DNA of 52,468 nucleotides. Origin: a virus. The DNA lies in the IMG/VR virus record IMGVR_UViG_3300033153_008490, positions 1 to 52,468 of that record. The stretch is one strand, 5' to 3'. Shown one piece after another: positions 1-6,544 of this stretch (within the stretch, counting starts at the first letter, position 1; each line of letters starts with the position of its first letter). The translations under genes were made by a program, and so were the position numbers. Under the pieces are notes generated by a model. The model ran no database searches. It was not told the DNA's origin and saw only the letters and a program-made list of their open reading frames with translations.

Positions 1-386
1 TGGCTCAGCGCATGCCATCTTCGCAGTCGTTCTCGTCTACATCGCTCATTCCACCAGCGTATACCCGCCCATCGTACATCGTGGTTTCGCTTAGCCGTTT
101 CTGCTAGGTCAACCATGTGGTCTAGCATTTCCACAGTTAGTTTCCACCACTCGTCCTCCATTTCAAACCACTCTCCCCCGATACACGCCTGCCTAGCTAC
201 TGCCTTAAAGCCAATTTCAATGAGCCTAGGCTTGCAACTGTGCCGCACATAAACAATGTCCAGCGTTCGCCCTGTCATATACTGCAATGTCTGTCTTCGC
301 TGTTCCACATTGTCAGACATACCAACCTTTCCTACATCGGACTCCTGATCGCGTAGTACGTAAATATACCTAGGTTTACTCGCCAT
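1..386 (-). CDS. GIY-YIG superfamily protein, T5orf172/MUG113-like (3' end outside window)
   Basis: The gene runs leftward off the window edge; 128 codons are visible. The start ATG at 386 follows an AAGGAG site. The protein opens YIYVLRDQ, continues with GKVGMS, and later has GGEWFEM. This matches the T5orf172/MUG113 branch of the GIY-YIG fold: the YIY strand, a glycine-lysine turn, then a GEWF segment. Members are common in phages as probable nucleases or DNA-binding proteins. The gene sits just behind a structured RNA leader (405-471), so it may be regulated through its leader. Catalytic ability cannot be judged because the C-terminus is missing. Confidence 0.72.
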   Translation of the reverse strand, partial: MASKPRYIYVLRDQESDVGKVGMSDNVEQRRQTLQYMTGRTLDIVYVRHSCKPRLIEIGFKAVARQACIGGEWFEMEDEWWKLTVEMLDHMVDLAETAKRNHDVRWAGIRWWNERCRRERLRRWHALS

Positions 387-391
387 AATGG

Positions 392-397
392 TACTCC
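392..397 (-). promoter_or_regulatory. Ribosome binding site of the T5orf172-like gene
   Basis: AAGGAG lies about 5 nt before the ATG at 386 and only about 7 nt after the 3' arm of the structured RNA at 405-471. Folding of that RNA could therefore affect ribosome access. Confidence 0.5.
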
Positions 398-404
398 TTA
401 GAAA

Positions 405-471
405 ATAAGCCCAGGATTATGCACGCTACCCTAGCGCTGAGTCCTTGCGGATACTCACATCCTGGGCTTAT
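405..471 (-). ncRNA. Three-way-junction RNA leader, unknown class
   Basis: Two perfect 13-nt inverted arms (405-417 and 459-471) close a 41-nt interior. Read on the minus strand, the interior folds into two hairpins. One has a UGAG/CUCA stem, a small bulge and a UCC/GGA stem capped by GCAA, a GNRA tetraloop. The other is a CGCUA/UAGCG stem with a GGG loop. An unpaired GCAUA follows. The GNRA loop exists only on the minus strand, which supports leftward transcription. The element sits directly upstream of the RBS of the T5orf172-like gene. It does not match hammerhead, twister or purine-riboswitch cores that I can recall. A riboswitch, a ribozyme or a protein-binding leader are all possible. 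Confidence 0.55.
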
Positions 472-747
472 CGTTTGAAGGACAAAAGTTGAAATGTAGG
501 GTACGTGCATACCCTTATTACGAGATCTTTTCGTTTCTGTTCTCATGTTTGGCTGACTTTTTTTCTCGACCCCACTTTAAACGATGTGAGATAGGATTCG
601 CATAATATATATGTACACTAATCTATACACTTACCCAATCCCATACTAACAGACACTCTGTTTACACAGAACACTCATATAACATATGCATAGTCTATCC
701 CTACGGGATGGAGAGAGCGTACAAAGATGGTTTGGCTTTCACCCTCA
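472..747 (-). promoter_or_regulatory. Intergenic region with candidate leftward promoter and inverted repeat
   Basis: I see no convincing gene here. A weak sigma70-like promoter can be drawn on the minus strand: TTGGGT (638-633), a 17-nt spacer, then TACATA (615-610) in an AT-rich stretch. Downstream, positions 499-514 form an inverted repeat with GGGTA/TACCC arms around a 6-nt centre. It could be an operator or a small leader hairpin. Transcription from this promoter would pass the repeat, then the three-way-junction RNA, then the T5orf172-like gene. Confidence 0.3.
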
Positions 748-897
748 TCAATACCGAGACGACCTCCGCAACATCTTACTACTCACACCATCTATCGACC
801 GATCAATTTCCTCCAAGTGTAATGCGATTTTAACCGCAATCCCCACCATCACCAATATGATCACAATCTTCACAACGGACCTAGCCCTCTCTAACAT
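748..897 (-). CDS. Single-pass membrane micro-protein (49 aa)
   Basis: A 49-codon frame starts at 897 behind an AAAAGGAGA site. Residues 9-26 form a valine- and isoleucine-rich membrane helix (VVKIVIILVMVGIAVKIA). A short charged tail follows. It overlaps the previous gene by 17 bp and closes a chain of four overlapping leftward genes. Size, topology and position suggest a role in lysis or membrane function, for example a holin-like or spanin-like part. No family is recognisable. A good RBS and gene coupling support its reality. Confidence 0.55.
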   Translation of the reverse strand: MLERARSVVKIVIILVMVGIAVKIALHLEEIDRSIDGVSSKMLRRSSRY

Positions 898-1060
898 CTC
901 TGTCTCCTTTTACCGCCCCCTTCTCTCTCAACAATCTTTCGTACCGCTTACTCAACAATCGCTCCATTTGGTTGAGTTGGTATATCTCCCATCGTATTCG
1001 CACTATCCCACCCATACAAACTACCACAGCTATACCGCCCAGCACGATTACATATTTCAT
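881..1060 (-). CDS. Small N-anchored membrane protein with charged helical tail (59 aa)
   Basis: The ATG at 1060 follows a GGAGG site and overlaps the upstream stop in an ATGA junction. Residues 2-20 form a membrane anchor (KYVIVLGGIAVVVCMGGIV). The remaining 38 residues are strongly charged and probably helical. An N-terminal anchor with a soluble helical domain is the layout of inner-membrane spanin subunits, so an i-spanin-like role is possible but unproven. A longer in-frame extension upstream was rejected because it overlaps a better coupled gene. Confidence 0.6.
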   Translation of the reverse strand: MKYVIVLGGIAVVVCMGGIVRIRWEIYQLNQMERLLSKRYERLLREKGAVKGDRDVREG

Positions 1061-1227
1061 ACTATATCCTCCGCTGTGAGTGATATGATCGTCAAGATAT
1101 TCGCAATCAATATCGCGCCCACTACCCAATACCCCGCTAATGCGAGCGATATCCCGGCAAAGAACCAACTCACCACAAGCACATCCTGCCGATCTCGTCG
1201 TGTCCACCTCGATATCTTCCATCTCAT
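1057..1227 (-). CDS. Small hydrophobic membrane protein, holin-like (56 aa)
   Basis: The start ATG (1227) and the stop TGA (1057) both sit in 4-bp ATGA overlaps with their neighbours, which argues strongly for translational coupling. The basic N-terminus (MRWKISRWTRRDRQ) is followed by about 35 hydrophobic residues, enough for one long or two short membrane helices. The layout fits a small holin or antiholin, but no motif proves it. It is too short for most gene-calling cut-offs. Confidence 0.6.
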   Translation of the reverse strand: MRWKISRWTRRDRQDVLVVSWFFAGISLALAGYWVVGAILIANILTIISLTAEDIV

Positions 1228-1742
1228 ACCACACCATCCCGTCTTTTCATTGGATACTCATACACCTTTGGATACTCCCCATTCACAAATATATGACAAT
1301 AGTATGCTTCCAGAAATCTCCACAACTCCTCATCCCCTCCATTGATCAGCGTATACCACGCATCATACGCATTTAATCCACTCCCATCGTAATAGCAAGG
1401 CCCATCGGTCCATTCGCAGTACTGCTCACTAACCTCCTGCCCATCATATTGCGCCTCTTTCGCATGATACCCCAAATCATACGGCACTGGGTAATACTTG
1501 CCTGGATTCAAATCAAACATGGTGTTGCTAATGGGGTCCCTTTTTATTTTTAACGGCTTCCACCCCGTATTCAGAGTAAACTGTACTGCGCCCCCCACAC
1601 CCTTCGCATAGAAACCAATCCGCAGCCCACTTATCCCATGTGAGCCACCTGCGCCCGGTTTACATTTCTCACTCCCATGAATACACTCAAATTGCACACA
1701 ATCACGTCCACGATCAAATCGTACCACTCGTTCAAATTTCAT
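1224..1742 (-). CDS. Conserved-looking phage protein of unknown function (172 aa)
   Basis: I choose the ATG at 1742, which overlaps the previous gene by 4 bp and follows GGAGTG. A longer start has no better site. The protein is soluble and rich in aromatics and glycine, with five or so cysteines and a segment reading GLRIGFYAKGVGG. The C-terminal half is rich in Tyr and Trp, as in beta-rich proteins. I do not recognise the family. It is the largest gene of the coupled cassette and heads the run of membrane micro-genes, so it may share their expression. Confidence 0.6.
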   Translation of the reverse strand: MKFERVVRFDRGRDCVQFECIHGSEKCKPGAGGSHGISGLRIGFYAKGVGGAVQFTLNTGWKPLKIKRDPISNTMFDLNPGKYYPVPYDLGYHAKEAQYDGQEVSEQYCEWTDGPCYYDGSGLNAYDAWYTLINGGDEELWRFLEAYYCHIFVNGEYPKVYEYPMKRRDGVV

Positions 1743-1969
1743 ATTGCCACACTCCTTTCGTTCCGCCGCTGAAACCAATATATCCTACCCCCCTTACAAT
1801 GGGGGCAGATTACCTCATCTTCCCCTACCGGCACTAGACATTCCCCACAATATCCACCATACCCTTCCTTCCGTAGCTTATCCCGTATCACATGCTCCTG
1901 CTGTAAATACACCTTAACTCTCTCTCTCCACCGCATCGCCCACAGTCTTTCACCCATCGCTTTATCCAT
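1739..1969 (-). CDS. Small zinc-ribbon protein (76 aa)
   Basis: Two CxxC pairs (CGEC and CPHC, about 14 residues apart) near the C-terminus form a likely zinc ribbon behind a basic helical N-terminus. The ATG at 1969 is preceded by TAGGAG at good spacing and is preferred over an ATG three codons upstream. The stop overlaps the next gene by 4 bp. Zinc-ribbon micro-proteins of this kind usually bind nucleic acid or host proteins. The specific role is unknown. Confidence 0.6.
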   Translation of the reverse strand: MDKAMGERLWAMRWRERVKVYLQQEHVIRDKLRKEGYGGYCGECLVPVGEDEVICPHCKGGRIYWFQRRNERSVAI

Positions 1970-2156
1970 CCGAATCACTCCTATCCCAACCTAGTTCACT
2001 CAATGTAATCGAACTACCCACCACCGTTTCCACCACCTGCTCAACCTCTCTCCTGTACAGCCACACAAACGCATCCAAGTGCAGCTCTGTGGCTTGCCAA
2101 ACGCCCCACAGTCCCACGTCCTTCCGCACCCACTCTTCTATCTCGTCATCCGTCAT
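1962..2156 (-). CDS. Small acidic protein of unknown function (64 aa)
   Basis: The start ATG at 2156 has a strong GGAGG seven bases upstream. The protein is acidic (MTDDEIEEW at the N-terminus) and helical, with several tryptophans and no cysteines or membrane segments. Its end overlaps the start of the zinc-ribbon gene by 8 bp. I do not recognise a family. Confidence 0.5.
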   Translation of the reverse strand: MTDDEIEEWVRKDVGLWGVWQATELHLDAFVWLYRREVEQVVETVVGSSITLSELGWDRSDSDG

Positions 2157-2190
2157 CCTAGCACCTCCATGTTCGCGTCCATGTTCGTCT

Positions 2191-2838
2191 CTAAACTTTG
2201 CCTACAACTTGAAACCACCTACAACGCCATTTGTGCCCCGCCTGGTGCACATCCACGGCTTTCGTCACCACAGAGATAATCTCATCACACCAACTCCAGT
2301 CCACCGCTTCCTCCTTTGTAGGCCATAAATAGAGCCCTGGATGGCATTCCGTCTCCGATGTTGAGAACCAATCAGCGCTATATACCCGTCCATCACGGTA
2401 TTTATCAATGTGACCAGCGCGTCTTGTCCGATAGCCTATTACCATCCCCTCCTTTTGTTGTCTAAACATGCTAGTTTTACCATTAGGCATATTATCTGGG
2501 TCCAAACAGGTTTTTGCAATGTCTGTCTTAAATAAGTTTGCTCCCAATAAATTTGCTCTAGATAAATTTGCTCCAAATAAATCTGCTTCAGATAAATTTG
2601 CTCTCAATAAATTTGCTCCAGATAAATTTGCTCCCAATAACTTTGCTCCAGATAAATCTGCTTCAGATAAATCTGCTTCAGATAAATCTGCTCTAGATAA
2701 ATCTGCTTCAGATAAATCTGCTCTATATAAATTTGCTCCAGATAAATTTGCCTCACAAAAACTCGGTTTCTGGGCTCGTTCGCCAGTCTGCCACGCTGTC
2801 CACTTTTCCAGCAACGTCTTTATATCTGACTGCTTCAT
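2191..2838 (-). CDS. Pentapeptide-repeat protein (215 aa)
   Basis: Residues 28-112 hold about 17 tandem pentapeptides of the A(D/N)LSx type (for example SEADL, SGANL, SRADL), which fold into a right-handed quadrilateral beta-helix. The C-terminal 100 residues form a separate domain rich in Trp and Tyr. The start at 2838 follows AAAGGATGA. Some pentapeptide proteins mimic DNA and bind gyrase, but the family is broad and no function follows from the repeats. At DNA level the repeats form a near-perfect 15-bp tandem array, so length variation by slippage is plausible. Confidence 0.88.
   Translation of the reverse strand: MKQSDIKTLLEKWTAWQTGERAQKPSFCEANLSGANLYRADLSEADLSRADLSEADLSEADLSGAKLLGANLSGANLLRANLSEADLFGANLSRANLLGANLFKTDIAKTCLDPDNMPNGKTSMFRQQKEGMVIGYRTRRAGHIDKYRDGRVYSADWFSTSETECHPGLYLWPTKEEAVDWSWCDEIISVVTKAVDVHQAGHKWRCRWFQVVGKV
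2503..2757 (-). repeat. 15-bp tandem repeats encoding the pentapeptides
   Basis: About 17 units of 15 bp, reading gataaatctgcttca and close variants on the plus strand. They correspond codon for codon to the pentapeptide repeats. This is a coding tandem repeat, not a CRISPR array, because there are no spacers. Confidence 0.85.
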
Positions 2839-2866
2839 TACTCATCCTTTCCGATTATGTTGGTAG

Positions 2867-3373
2867 TTATTCCCAACCCCCTACGTTTTCACCCAACGCA
2901 GACCGCACCTTACGCCAATATGCCAAGCTACACGCTTGTCTGTGGCCATCCGGCCCAGCGACCCAACAGCGACTCTTGGTTTCATTCGTACCGTTTGGCA
3001 CATAATGCCCCATATACACGTCGAACATCTCGCGCGACCGCCTCGGACTCAATCTATCCTGGTTGGTCCACCTCTGCCATCCCACGATTCGATTACAATC
3101 CCGCACCATAATCGTTGATATCTGTGCCGCCCCCACACTGTCCCCACCATCACCAACCGCATTGGCCCGTCCACCACTCTCAACTTGGCAAATCGCCCCC
3201 CATAGTCGCTCCACACCATCCCCCTCCGTTGTGGGCTGTTCTGCCGCCCTTCTCGCCTCGATCTCCACTTTGGGGGGCGGCCCTGTTCGCATGGCCAAAC
3301 AAATCATCCCCACATTGACTACTACCGTGCCGACCAAGACGAGTTTGGTAAATGAATCTGGTTGTTTGCTCAT
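2867..3373 (-). CDS. Membrane-anchored lytic transglycosylase, probable endolysin (168 aa)
   Basis: A basic N-terminus precedes a weakly hydrophobic segment at about residues 12-28 (LVLVGTVVVNVGMICLAM), which could be a signal anchor or SAR segment. The rest resembles an SLT-type lysozyme fold: the motif QVESGG supplies the probable catalytic Glu, and GAAQIS and the SREMFDVYMGHY segment follow as in the family. It would cut peptidoglycan glycan strands. The start at 3373 follows GGAG and GAGG. It lies in the same strand as several small membrane proteins that could complete the lysis set. Confidence 0.75.
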   Translation of the reverse strand: MSKQPDSFTKLVLVGTVVVNVGMICLAMRTGPPPKVEIEARRAAEQPTTEGDGVERLWGAICQVESGGRANAVGDGGDSVGAAQISTIMVRDCNRIVGWQRWTNQDRLSPRRSREMFDVYMGHYVPNGTNETKSRCWVAGPDGHRQACSLAYWRKVRSALGENVGGWE

Positions 3374-3376
3374 ACC

Positions 3377-3763
3377 TCACGCTCCTTTTCCGTGCTTACA
3401 ACGATCCGCATAATACCGCTGCCCCCACTCTCGGTAACATTGGGAACATACACATAGTGCTCTACATGCCACACCGTAGTAGGGGCTCTTACTATCATCC
3501 AAACAGCGAAACCACGCATAGGACCACGGCTCATATTTATTATCAACCCACTCCTCAACAACGGTCTTATAGCGTCTGAGCCAGCCTTTGCTGCGTTGCA
3601 CTGAAAATTTGTCATTGGCAACATAGCAGCCATCATCACTCATCGGTGGAAACGTCTCTTTTAGGGCCGTGAGATTGTTATGTACATCTAGGTGGTAATT
3701 ATAATCCTCAGTACTACCAAATAACATTCCACACTCTTCGCACCTATCTACTATGATTTTCAT
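3377..3763 (-). CDS. Zinc-finger protein of unknown function (128 aa)
   Basis: The ATG at 3763 is preceded by GGGAGA. The N-terminus has a classic C2H2 spacing: CEEC, 12 residues, then HLDVH. A second Cys/His cluster lies at the C-terminus (CVCSQC, then CKHG). The middle is rich in Trp and Tyr. C2H2 fingers are rare in bacteria but frequent in phage accessory genes, where they bind DNA, RNA or proteins. The stop is only 3 bp before the transglycosylase start, so they probably share a transcript. Confidence 0.6.
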   Translation of the reverse strand: MKIIVDRCEECGMLFGSTEDYNYHLDVHNNLTALKETFPPMSDDGCYVANDKFSVQRSKGWLRRYKTVVEEWVDNKYEPWSYAWFRCLDDSKSPYYGVACRALCVCSQCYREWGQRYYADRCKHGKGA

Positions 3764-3779
3764 GTCAATCTCCCTTAGC

Positions 3780-3971
3780 TTAGTGCCTCTTGTCGTCAAG
3801 CGTTGCCGCCCAATACTGTACCGTTTTCTTCGCCTGCGCTACCGTCAACTCCGGATGCGTAACTTGCAACCAAGGAGCCGCCCCTGCCATTACCACCCCT
3901 TTCTCTCGCAGTCGATCCAAATACCGCAAATGCTTATCCGTTACGTACGCAGGTCTCTTCAGTGTTTTCAT
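3780..3971 (-). CDS. Small basic helical protein (63 aa)
   Basis: The start at 3971 overlaps the previous stop in an ATGA junction, with GGGAG inside the preceding gene. The protein is basic and mostly helical, with HPELTVAQAKKTVQYW in the second half. It has no cysteines or membrane segment. The overall look is that of a DNA-binding accessory protein, but I do not recognise the family. Confidence 0.55.
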   Translation of the reverse strand: MKTLKRPAYVTDKHLRYLDRLREKGVVMAGAAPWLQVTHPELTVAQAKKTVQYWAATLDDKRH

Positions 3972-4222
3972 TTCGGATCACTCCCTTCCTCGTTCTTGGC
4001 GACGTAGACGATTCGTGGCCCTTGGTCGTTCTGATTCGCATACGGCCGCATAACCTGCTTGATCTCCCTTGCCGCCACTTCTGCATCCGAGCAAATCCCA
4101 TGAACGGTCGCGCAACTTCCCAGCAAACATAGGACCGCCAGCAGCGCCACCGCTGTCAACACCCCGGTAATCCAGGCCACGCAAGCTTGCAAAGCGATTG
4201 AAATTCTGCTATGATAATCCAT
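3968..4222 (-). CDS. Small membrane lipoprotein (84 aa)
   Basis: The ATG at 4222 follows AAGGATGA and is preferred over a TTG six codons upstream. The N-terminus is a signal peptide with a hydrophobic core (ITGVLTAVALLAVLCLLGSC). The lipobox LLGSC predicts cleavage and lipidation at Cys. The mature part is short, polar and about 45 residues long. Small outer-membrane lipoproteins are typical o-spanin subunits, and this gene lies among lysis-like genes. It may also be an unrelated surface lipoprotein. Confidence 0.6.
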   Translation of the reverse strand: MDYHSRISIALQACVAWITGVLTAVALLAVLCLLGSCATVHGICSDAEVAAREIKQVMRPYANQNDQGPRIVYVAKNEEGSDPK

Positions 4223-4236
4223 ATCGTCATCCTTTC

Positions 4237-4452
4237 TCAATAGTGATTCGTTACGTCGATTCGATCCGGCGCGACAAGCCCACAGCTATCCCCCTGCCAC
4301 ATCATACACGCCGACCCAAGACAACGTGACCACTCCGGGTTTCGGTCAAAATCATCCCTGCCGGAAACGGTGCTGTTCACCGAAGAACTGTCGTCCCCGC
4401 TGCCACACCGCACCGCTGGACACCACTTCTCTTTCGCCTCTTCTTCGGTCAT
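4237..4452 (-). CDS. Small Cys-rich phage protein (71 aa)
   Basis: It starts MTEEEAKEKWCPAV after AAGGGG and contains RCLGSACMMWQGDSCGL. The pattern of an N-terminal WCP followed by CxGSxCMxW and a final CGL is recurrent in small phage proteins with no assigned function. Four or five Cys suggest metal binding or a disulphide. It is followed within 14 bp by the lipoprotein gene. Confidence 0.65.
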   Translation of the reverse strand: MTEEEAKEKWCPAVRCGSGDDSSSVNSTVSGRDDFDRNPEWSRCLGSACMMWQGDSCGLVAPDRIDVTNHY

Positions 4453-4465
4453 TGTCGTTCCCCTT

Positions 4466-4666
4466 TCACTCTACGAGTTCGGCTTCAAACTTGTACACGT
4501 CTCCGATGTCCACTTGGTTGGAACATTCGTTGCACAGCGAGACATTTGTCTCGAAGGCTGAGCCACCTTCCACTGCTTTTGAAAGAGCTTCTTCTTCGGA
4601 TTTGGCCACGACGGTCCCGCAGAACATTGACGCGGACAGAATTCCTATGATGTTGTATTTCGGCAT
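4466..4666 (-). CDS. Small conserved-type phage protein (66 aa)
   Basis: AAGGAG precedes the ATG at 4666; a longer frame upstream overlaps a coiled-coil gene and is rejected. The protein begins with MPKYNIIGILSASMFCGTV and then has an AKSEEEALSKA helix, giving a beta-beta-alpha pattern often seen in small phage ORFans. A CNEC pair sits near the C-terminus. Its function is unknown. Confidence 0.6.
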   Translation of the reverse strand: MPKYNIIGILSASMFCGTVVAKSEEEALSKAVEGGSAFETNVSLCNECSNQVDIGDVYKFEAELVE

Positions 4667-4667
4667 A

Positions 4668-4820
4668 TCAGTCTCCTTCGAGGTCCGCTTCGAGGTCCGC
4701 TTCGATTTCCAGAACGTTTGCCAGCACCTTTTGCTGCAAGGCCGCAATCTCTTTGATTTTCTGACGCAGCCCGTCGATCTCGGCCTCTAAGTCCTGTAGT
4801 CTTTGCTCAAGTAGGTCCAT
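4668..4820 (-). CDS. Coiled-coil micro-protein (50 aa)
   Basis: A 50-codon frame starts at 4820 after AAGGGGAATG and ends one base before the next ATG (TGATATG). Almost the whole protein is a heptad coiled coil with Leu, Ile and Val at a/d positions, and the tail repeats EADLEADLEGD. The last repeat is also a short DNA duplication. It could oligomerise or act as an adaptor. No family is recognised. Confidence 0.5.
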   Translation of the reverse strand: MDLLEQRLQDLEAEIDGLRQKIKEIAALQQKVLANVLEIEADLEADLEGD

Positions 4821-4878
4821 CGTGTCATTCCCCTTCCTCGGCTATGGCGGTATCCTTTTTGACGAGTATCTCTGTTTC

Positions 4879-5256
4879 CTAGATGAGCTTGCCGTCCCGG
4901 TACTCGTTCCACCACCAGGAGCCGTCAGCTTCCAGTGCTACGCCCTCCTCGACCCATTCGGCCTGCCAGCGCCGGGCCGCAGCGCGCACCTTCCGTTCGA
5001 TCTGCTCCAGGCGGCTTACCCACCAGTCCGGCGGTCTGCCCCACTCGTCCAGCACCACGAGCCAGTCACGGGTATCGCTGGCGTACGTGCCATTACGGGG
5101 ATGGCACTCGACGCGGCACCAAGTACGCAGGCGTCCACAGCATATATCCGCAAGACTGTGCTCTTCTGCGATGGTGTCATGATCGTGTTTCGATTCGTCG
5201 GCGCCGGCAAGGACCTCCACCGTTTGCGTAACGATACAACTATAGGGGTCGCACAT
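4879..5256 (-). CDS. Hypothetical phage protein (125 aa)
   Basis: AAAGGAG precedes the ATG at 5256. The N-terminal half has six cysteines (for example ICC and CRVEC) and several histidines, consistent with metal binding. The C-terminal half is helical and rich in Trp and Arg (RWQAEWVEEG). I do not recognise a family. The 58 bp up to the coiled-coil gene hold nothing obvious. Confidence 0.6.
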   Translation of the reverse strand: MCDPYSCIVTQTVEVLAGADESKHDHDTIAEEHSLADICCGRLRTWCRVECHPRNGTYASDTRDWLVVLDEWGRPPDWWVSRLEQIERKVRAAARRWQAEWVEEGVALEADGSWWWNEYRDGKLI

Positions 5257-5365
5257 AGTTAGCTCCTTTCTCGCAATCGTTCGGACTCCCTTCTAGAAAA
5301 CGAGCCGGCGCGGTGAGGCCGGAGTCTAGTCGAGCCCCACGCACGCCGTCGGCCTGTTGTGCTCA
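5257..5365 (-). other. Short intergenic stretch with GC-rich hairpin
   Basis: On the minus strand CCGGC pairs with GCCGG around an 8-nt loop, followed by CTCGTTTTC. This could act as a weak intrinsic terminator or attenuator after the gene at 5366-5755. The U tract is poor. Confidence 0.25.
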
Positions 5366-5755
5366 CTACATCGACCAAACCGCATCAATCGCTTTTTCGG
5401 GCAAGTCGACAAAGTCCTCCAGGGTCCACGTATGAGAAATAACAAGCCCTGTCATGTCGGGTGAGTCGTCCGGTAGATGACCACGTGATACGGTTTGGGC
5501 GTTCGTATCGACCAGTAAAATCCGGTCGTCTCCATCGCAAGGCTCGGCTGAGATTCCAAACCCTGTTTCGTCCGTTTCCGTGCCGGCGACCATTGTGCAA
5601 AAGATAATTCGGGCCAGATAGCTCGGATCATTCCACCGCCAGTGTTTTGTCAGTGCGGTTTGCAGGATGCTCGGGATTGCACCACCCTCCCAATGGGAGT
5701 ACAACCACACGAAATTATCTCCGTTTTTCACGACTACGTTTGCTCTATCGCCCAT
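5366..5755 (-). CDS. Conserved-type phage protein, MGDRANV family-like (129 aa)
   Basis: The protein begins MGDRANVVVKNGDNFVWLYS and continues HWEGGAIPSILQTAL, with YLARIIFCTMV and a later GFGIS. This N-terminus recurs in many phage and some bacterial hypothetical proteins; no activity is known to me. GTAGGAG precedes the ATG at 5755. The fold looks alpha/beta and soluble. Confidence 0.65.
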   Translation of the reverse strand: MGDRANVVVKNGDNFVWLYSHWEGGAIPSILQTALTKHWRWNDPSYLARIIFCTMVAGTETDETGFGISAEPCDGDDRILLVDTNAQTVSRGHLPDDSPDMTGLVISHTWTLEDFVDLPEKAIDAVWSM

Positions 5756-5774
5756 CGTTTTGGCTCCTACGGAT

Positions 5775-5942
5775 TTAGCGGTTCAATTCGCTTTCTAGTC
5801 TCGCAACATATTCATTCCCGCATTTGTTTTGTGCGGCCGTCTTTGCGTCACGAAAGGTCTGTGCATATTGCAGACGGGTTGTGTAAGAGTTACTGCGCCC
5901 CGACTGCGACACGTACAGGTTATGCTTCTTGATTACATACAT
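5775..5942 (-). CDS. Small phage protein (55 aa)
   Basis: The ATG at 5942 follows GTAGGAGTC. The protein begins MYVIKKHNLYVSQSG, has SYTTRLQYAQTF, and ends in a helix (AAQNKCGNEYVARLESEL). The strand-turn-strand-helix pattern with a YV...YT..L..A.TF core is one I have seen in small phage proteins that hold a display-like fold. Its function is unknown. Confidence 0.55.
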   Translation of the reverse strand: MYVIKKHNLYVSQSGRSNSYTTRLQYAQTFRDAKTAAQNKCGNEYVARLESELNR

Positions 5943-5970
5943 TGTTCGACTCCTACTCGGGTTTCATCTC

Positions 5971-6039
5971 TCAGCACAAGGCCAAATACGCAAACACGGC
6001 CAAAATCCTAATACAGCGCCAATCGGTTAGCGTGGTCAT
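5971..6039 (-). CDS. Tiny hydrophobic peptide (22 aa)
   Basis: A 22-codon frame behind a strong AAGGAGTCC site ends in a hydrophobic run (ILAVFAYLALC). It may be a membrane micropeptide or a leader. The strong RBS is the only support. Confidence 0.3.
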   Translation of the reverse strand: MTTLTDWRCIRILAVFAYLALC

Positions 6040-6051
6040 GGTTTGGACTCC

Positions 6052-6138
6052 TTAATTATGCTGATGGTCCCAGGCCCACTGAATCGTCACACAGTGGACG
6101 ACCAGATAGGCCAGGATGGTCAAGGTTACGGATAGCAT
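6052..6138 (-). CDS. Membrane micropeptide (28 aa)
   Basis: The ATG at 6138 has AAGGAGCC seven bases upstream. The product is nearly all membrane helix (MLSVTLTILAYLVVHCVTIQ) with a short polar tail (WAWDHQHN). A longer in-frame extension upstream lacks an RBS. Together with the 22-aa peptide just downstream it makes a pair of membrane micropeptides. No function can be assigned. Confidence 0.4.
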   Translation of the reverse strand: MLSVTLTILAYLVVHCVTIQWAWDHQHN

Positions 6139-6211
6139 AGTCTGGGCTCCTTCAAGAAAGTCCGACTGGGCATAGCGGTGCGCCATCGGCCCGGCCAGAG
6201 CAATTAGGGCG

Positions 6212-6484
6212 CTAGTTTGATTTGCCGGCTTCTTTGGCCGCTTCAATACCCGCCAGGGCCATTGTAGCCAAAAAGGATTTCTGGCCGATCTGCTCCATAC
6301 CACAATCACATGCGTCTTTGTAATCGGTGATTGCTTCTGGTAATTTGATCTCGCACCAAGACCGAACACACGCAAAAAGCGGCTCATCGTCCGCCGTCAG
6401 TTTGTGCTCTTTGAGATATGCACACGCTGCCCGAAGCGCTATTTTAACACACACTTGGCCGATATTGCTTGTCTCTGTTTCCAT
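6212..6484 (-). CDS. Hypothetical phage protein with conserved cysteines (90 aa)
   Basis: AGGAGATAGG precedes the ATG at 6484. The protein is helical and acidic, with cysteines in VCVKIALRAACAYL, ACVRSWC and DACDCG. I do not recognise it. It is soluble and could bind metal. The tRNA-like element lies just upstream, at 6545-6600, in the same direction. Confidence 0.55.
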   Translation of the reverse strand: METETSNIGQVCVKIALRAACAYLKEHKLTADDEPLFACVRSWCEIKLPEAITDYKDACDCGMEQIGQKSFLATMALAGIEAAKEAGKSN

Positions 6485-6544
6485 GTTTCCTATCTCCTTT
6501 TTGCAACCCTAATTGCATGTGCCAGCCGTGCGACCGACTATCAA

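Noticed and set aside
405-471. Hammerhead or twister ribozyme
   Set aside because: The conserved CUGAUGA and GAAA of hammerheads and the twister core arrangement are absent from both strands.
686-1345. 219-codon rightward frame
   Set aside because: It lies opposite four coupled leftward genes with good RBS sites, has no RBS and shows odd composition.
2503-2757. CRISPR-like tandem array
   Set aside because: Units are contiguous 15-mers without spacers and encode pentapeptide repeats.
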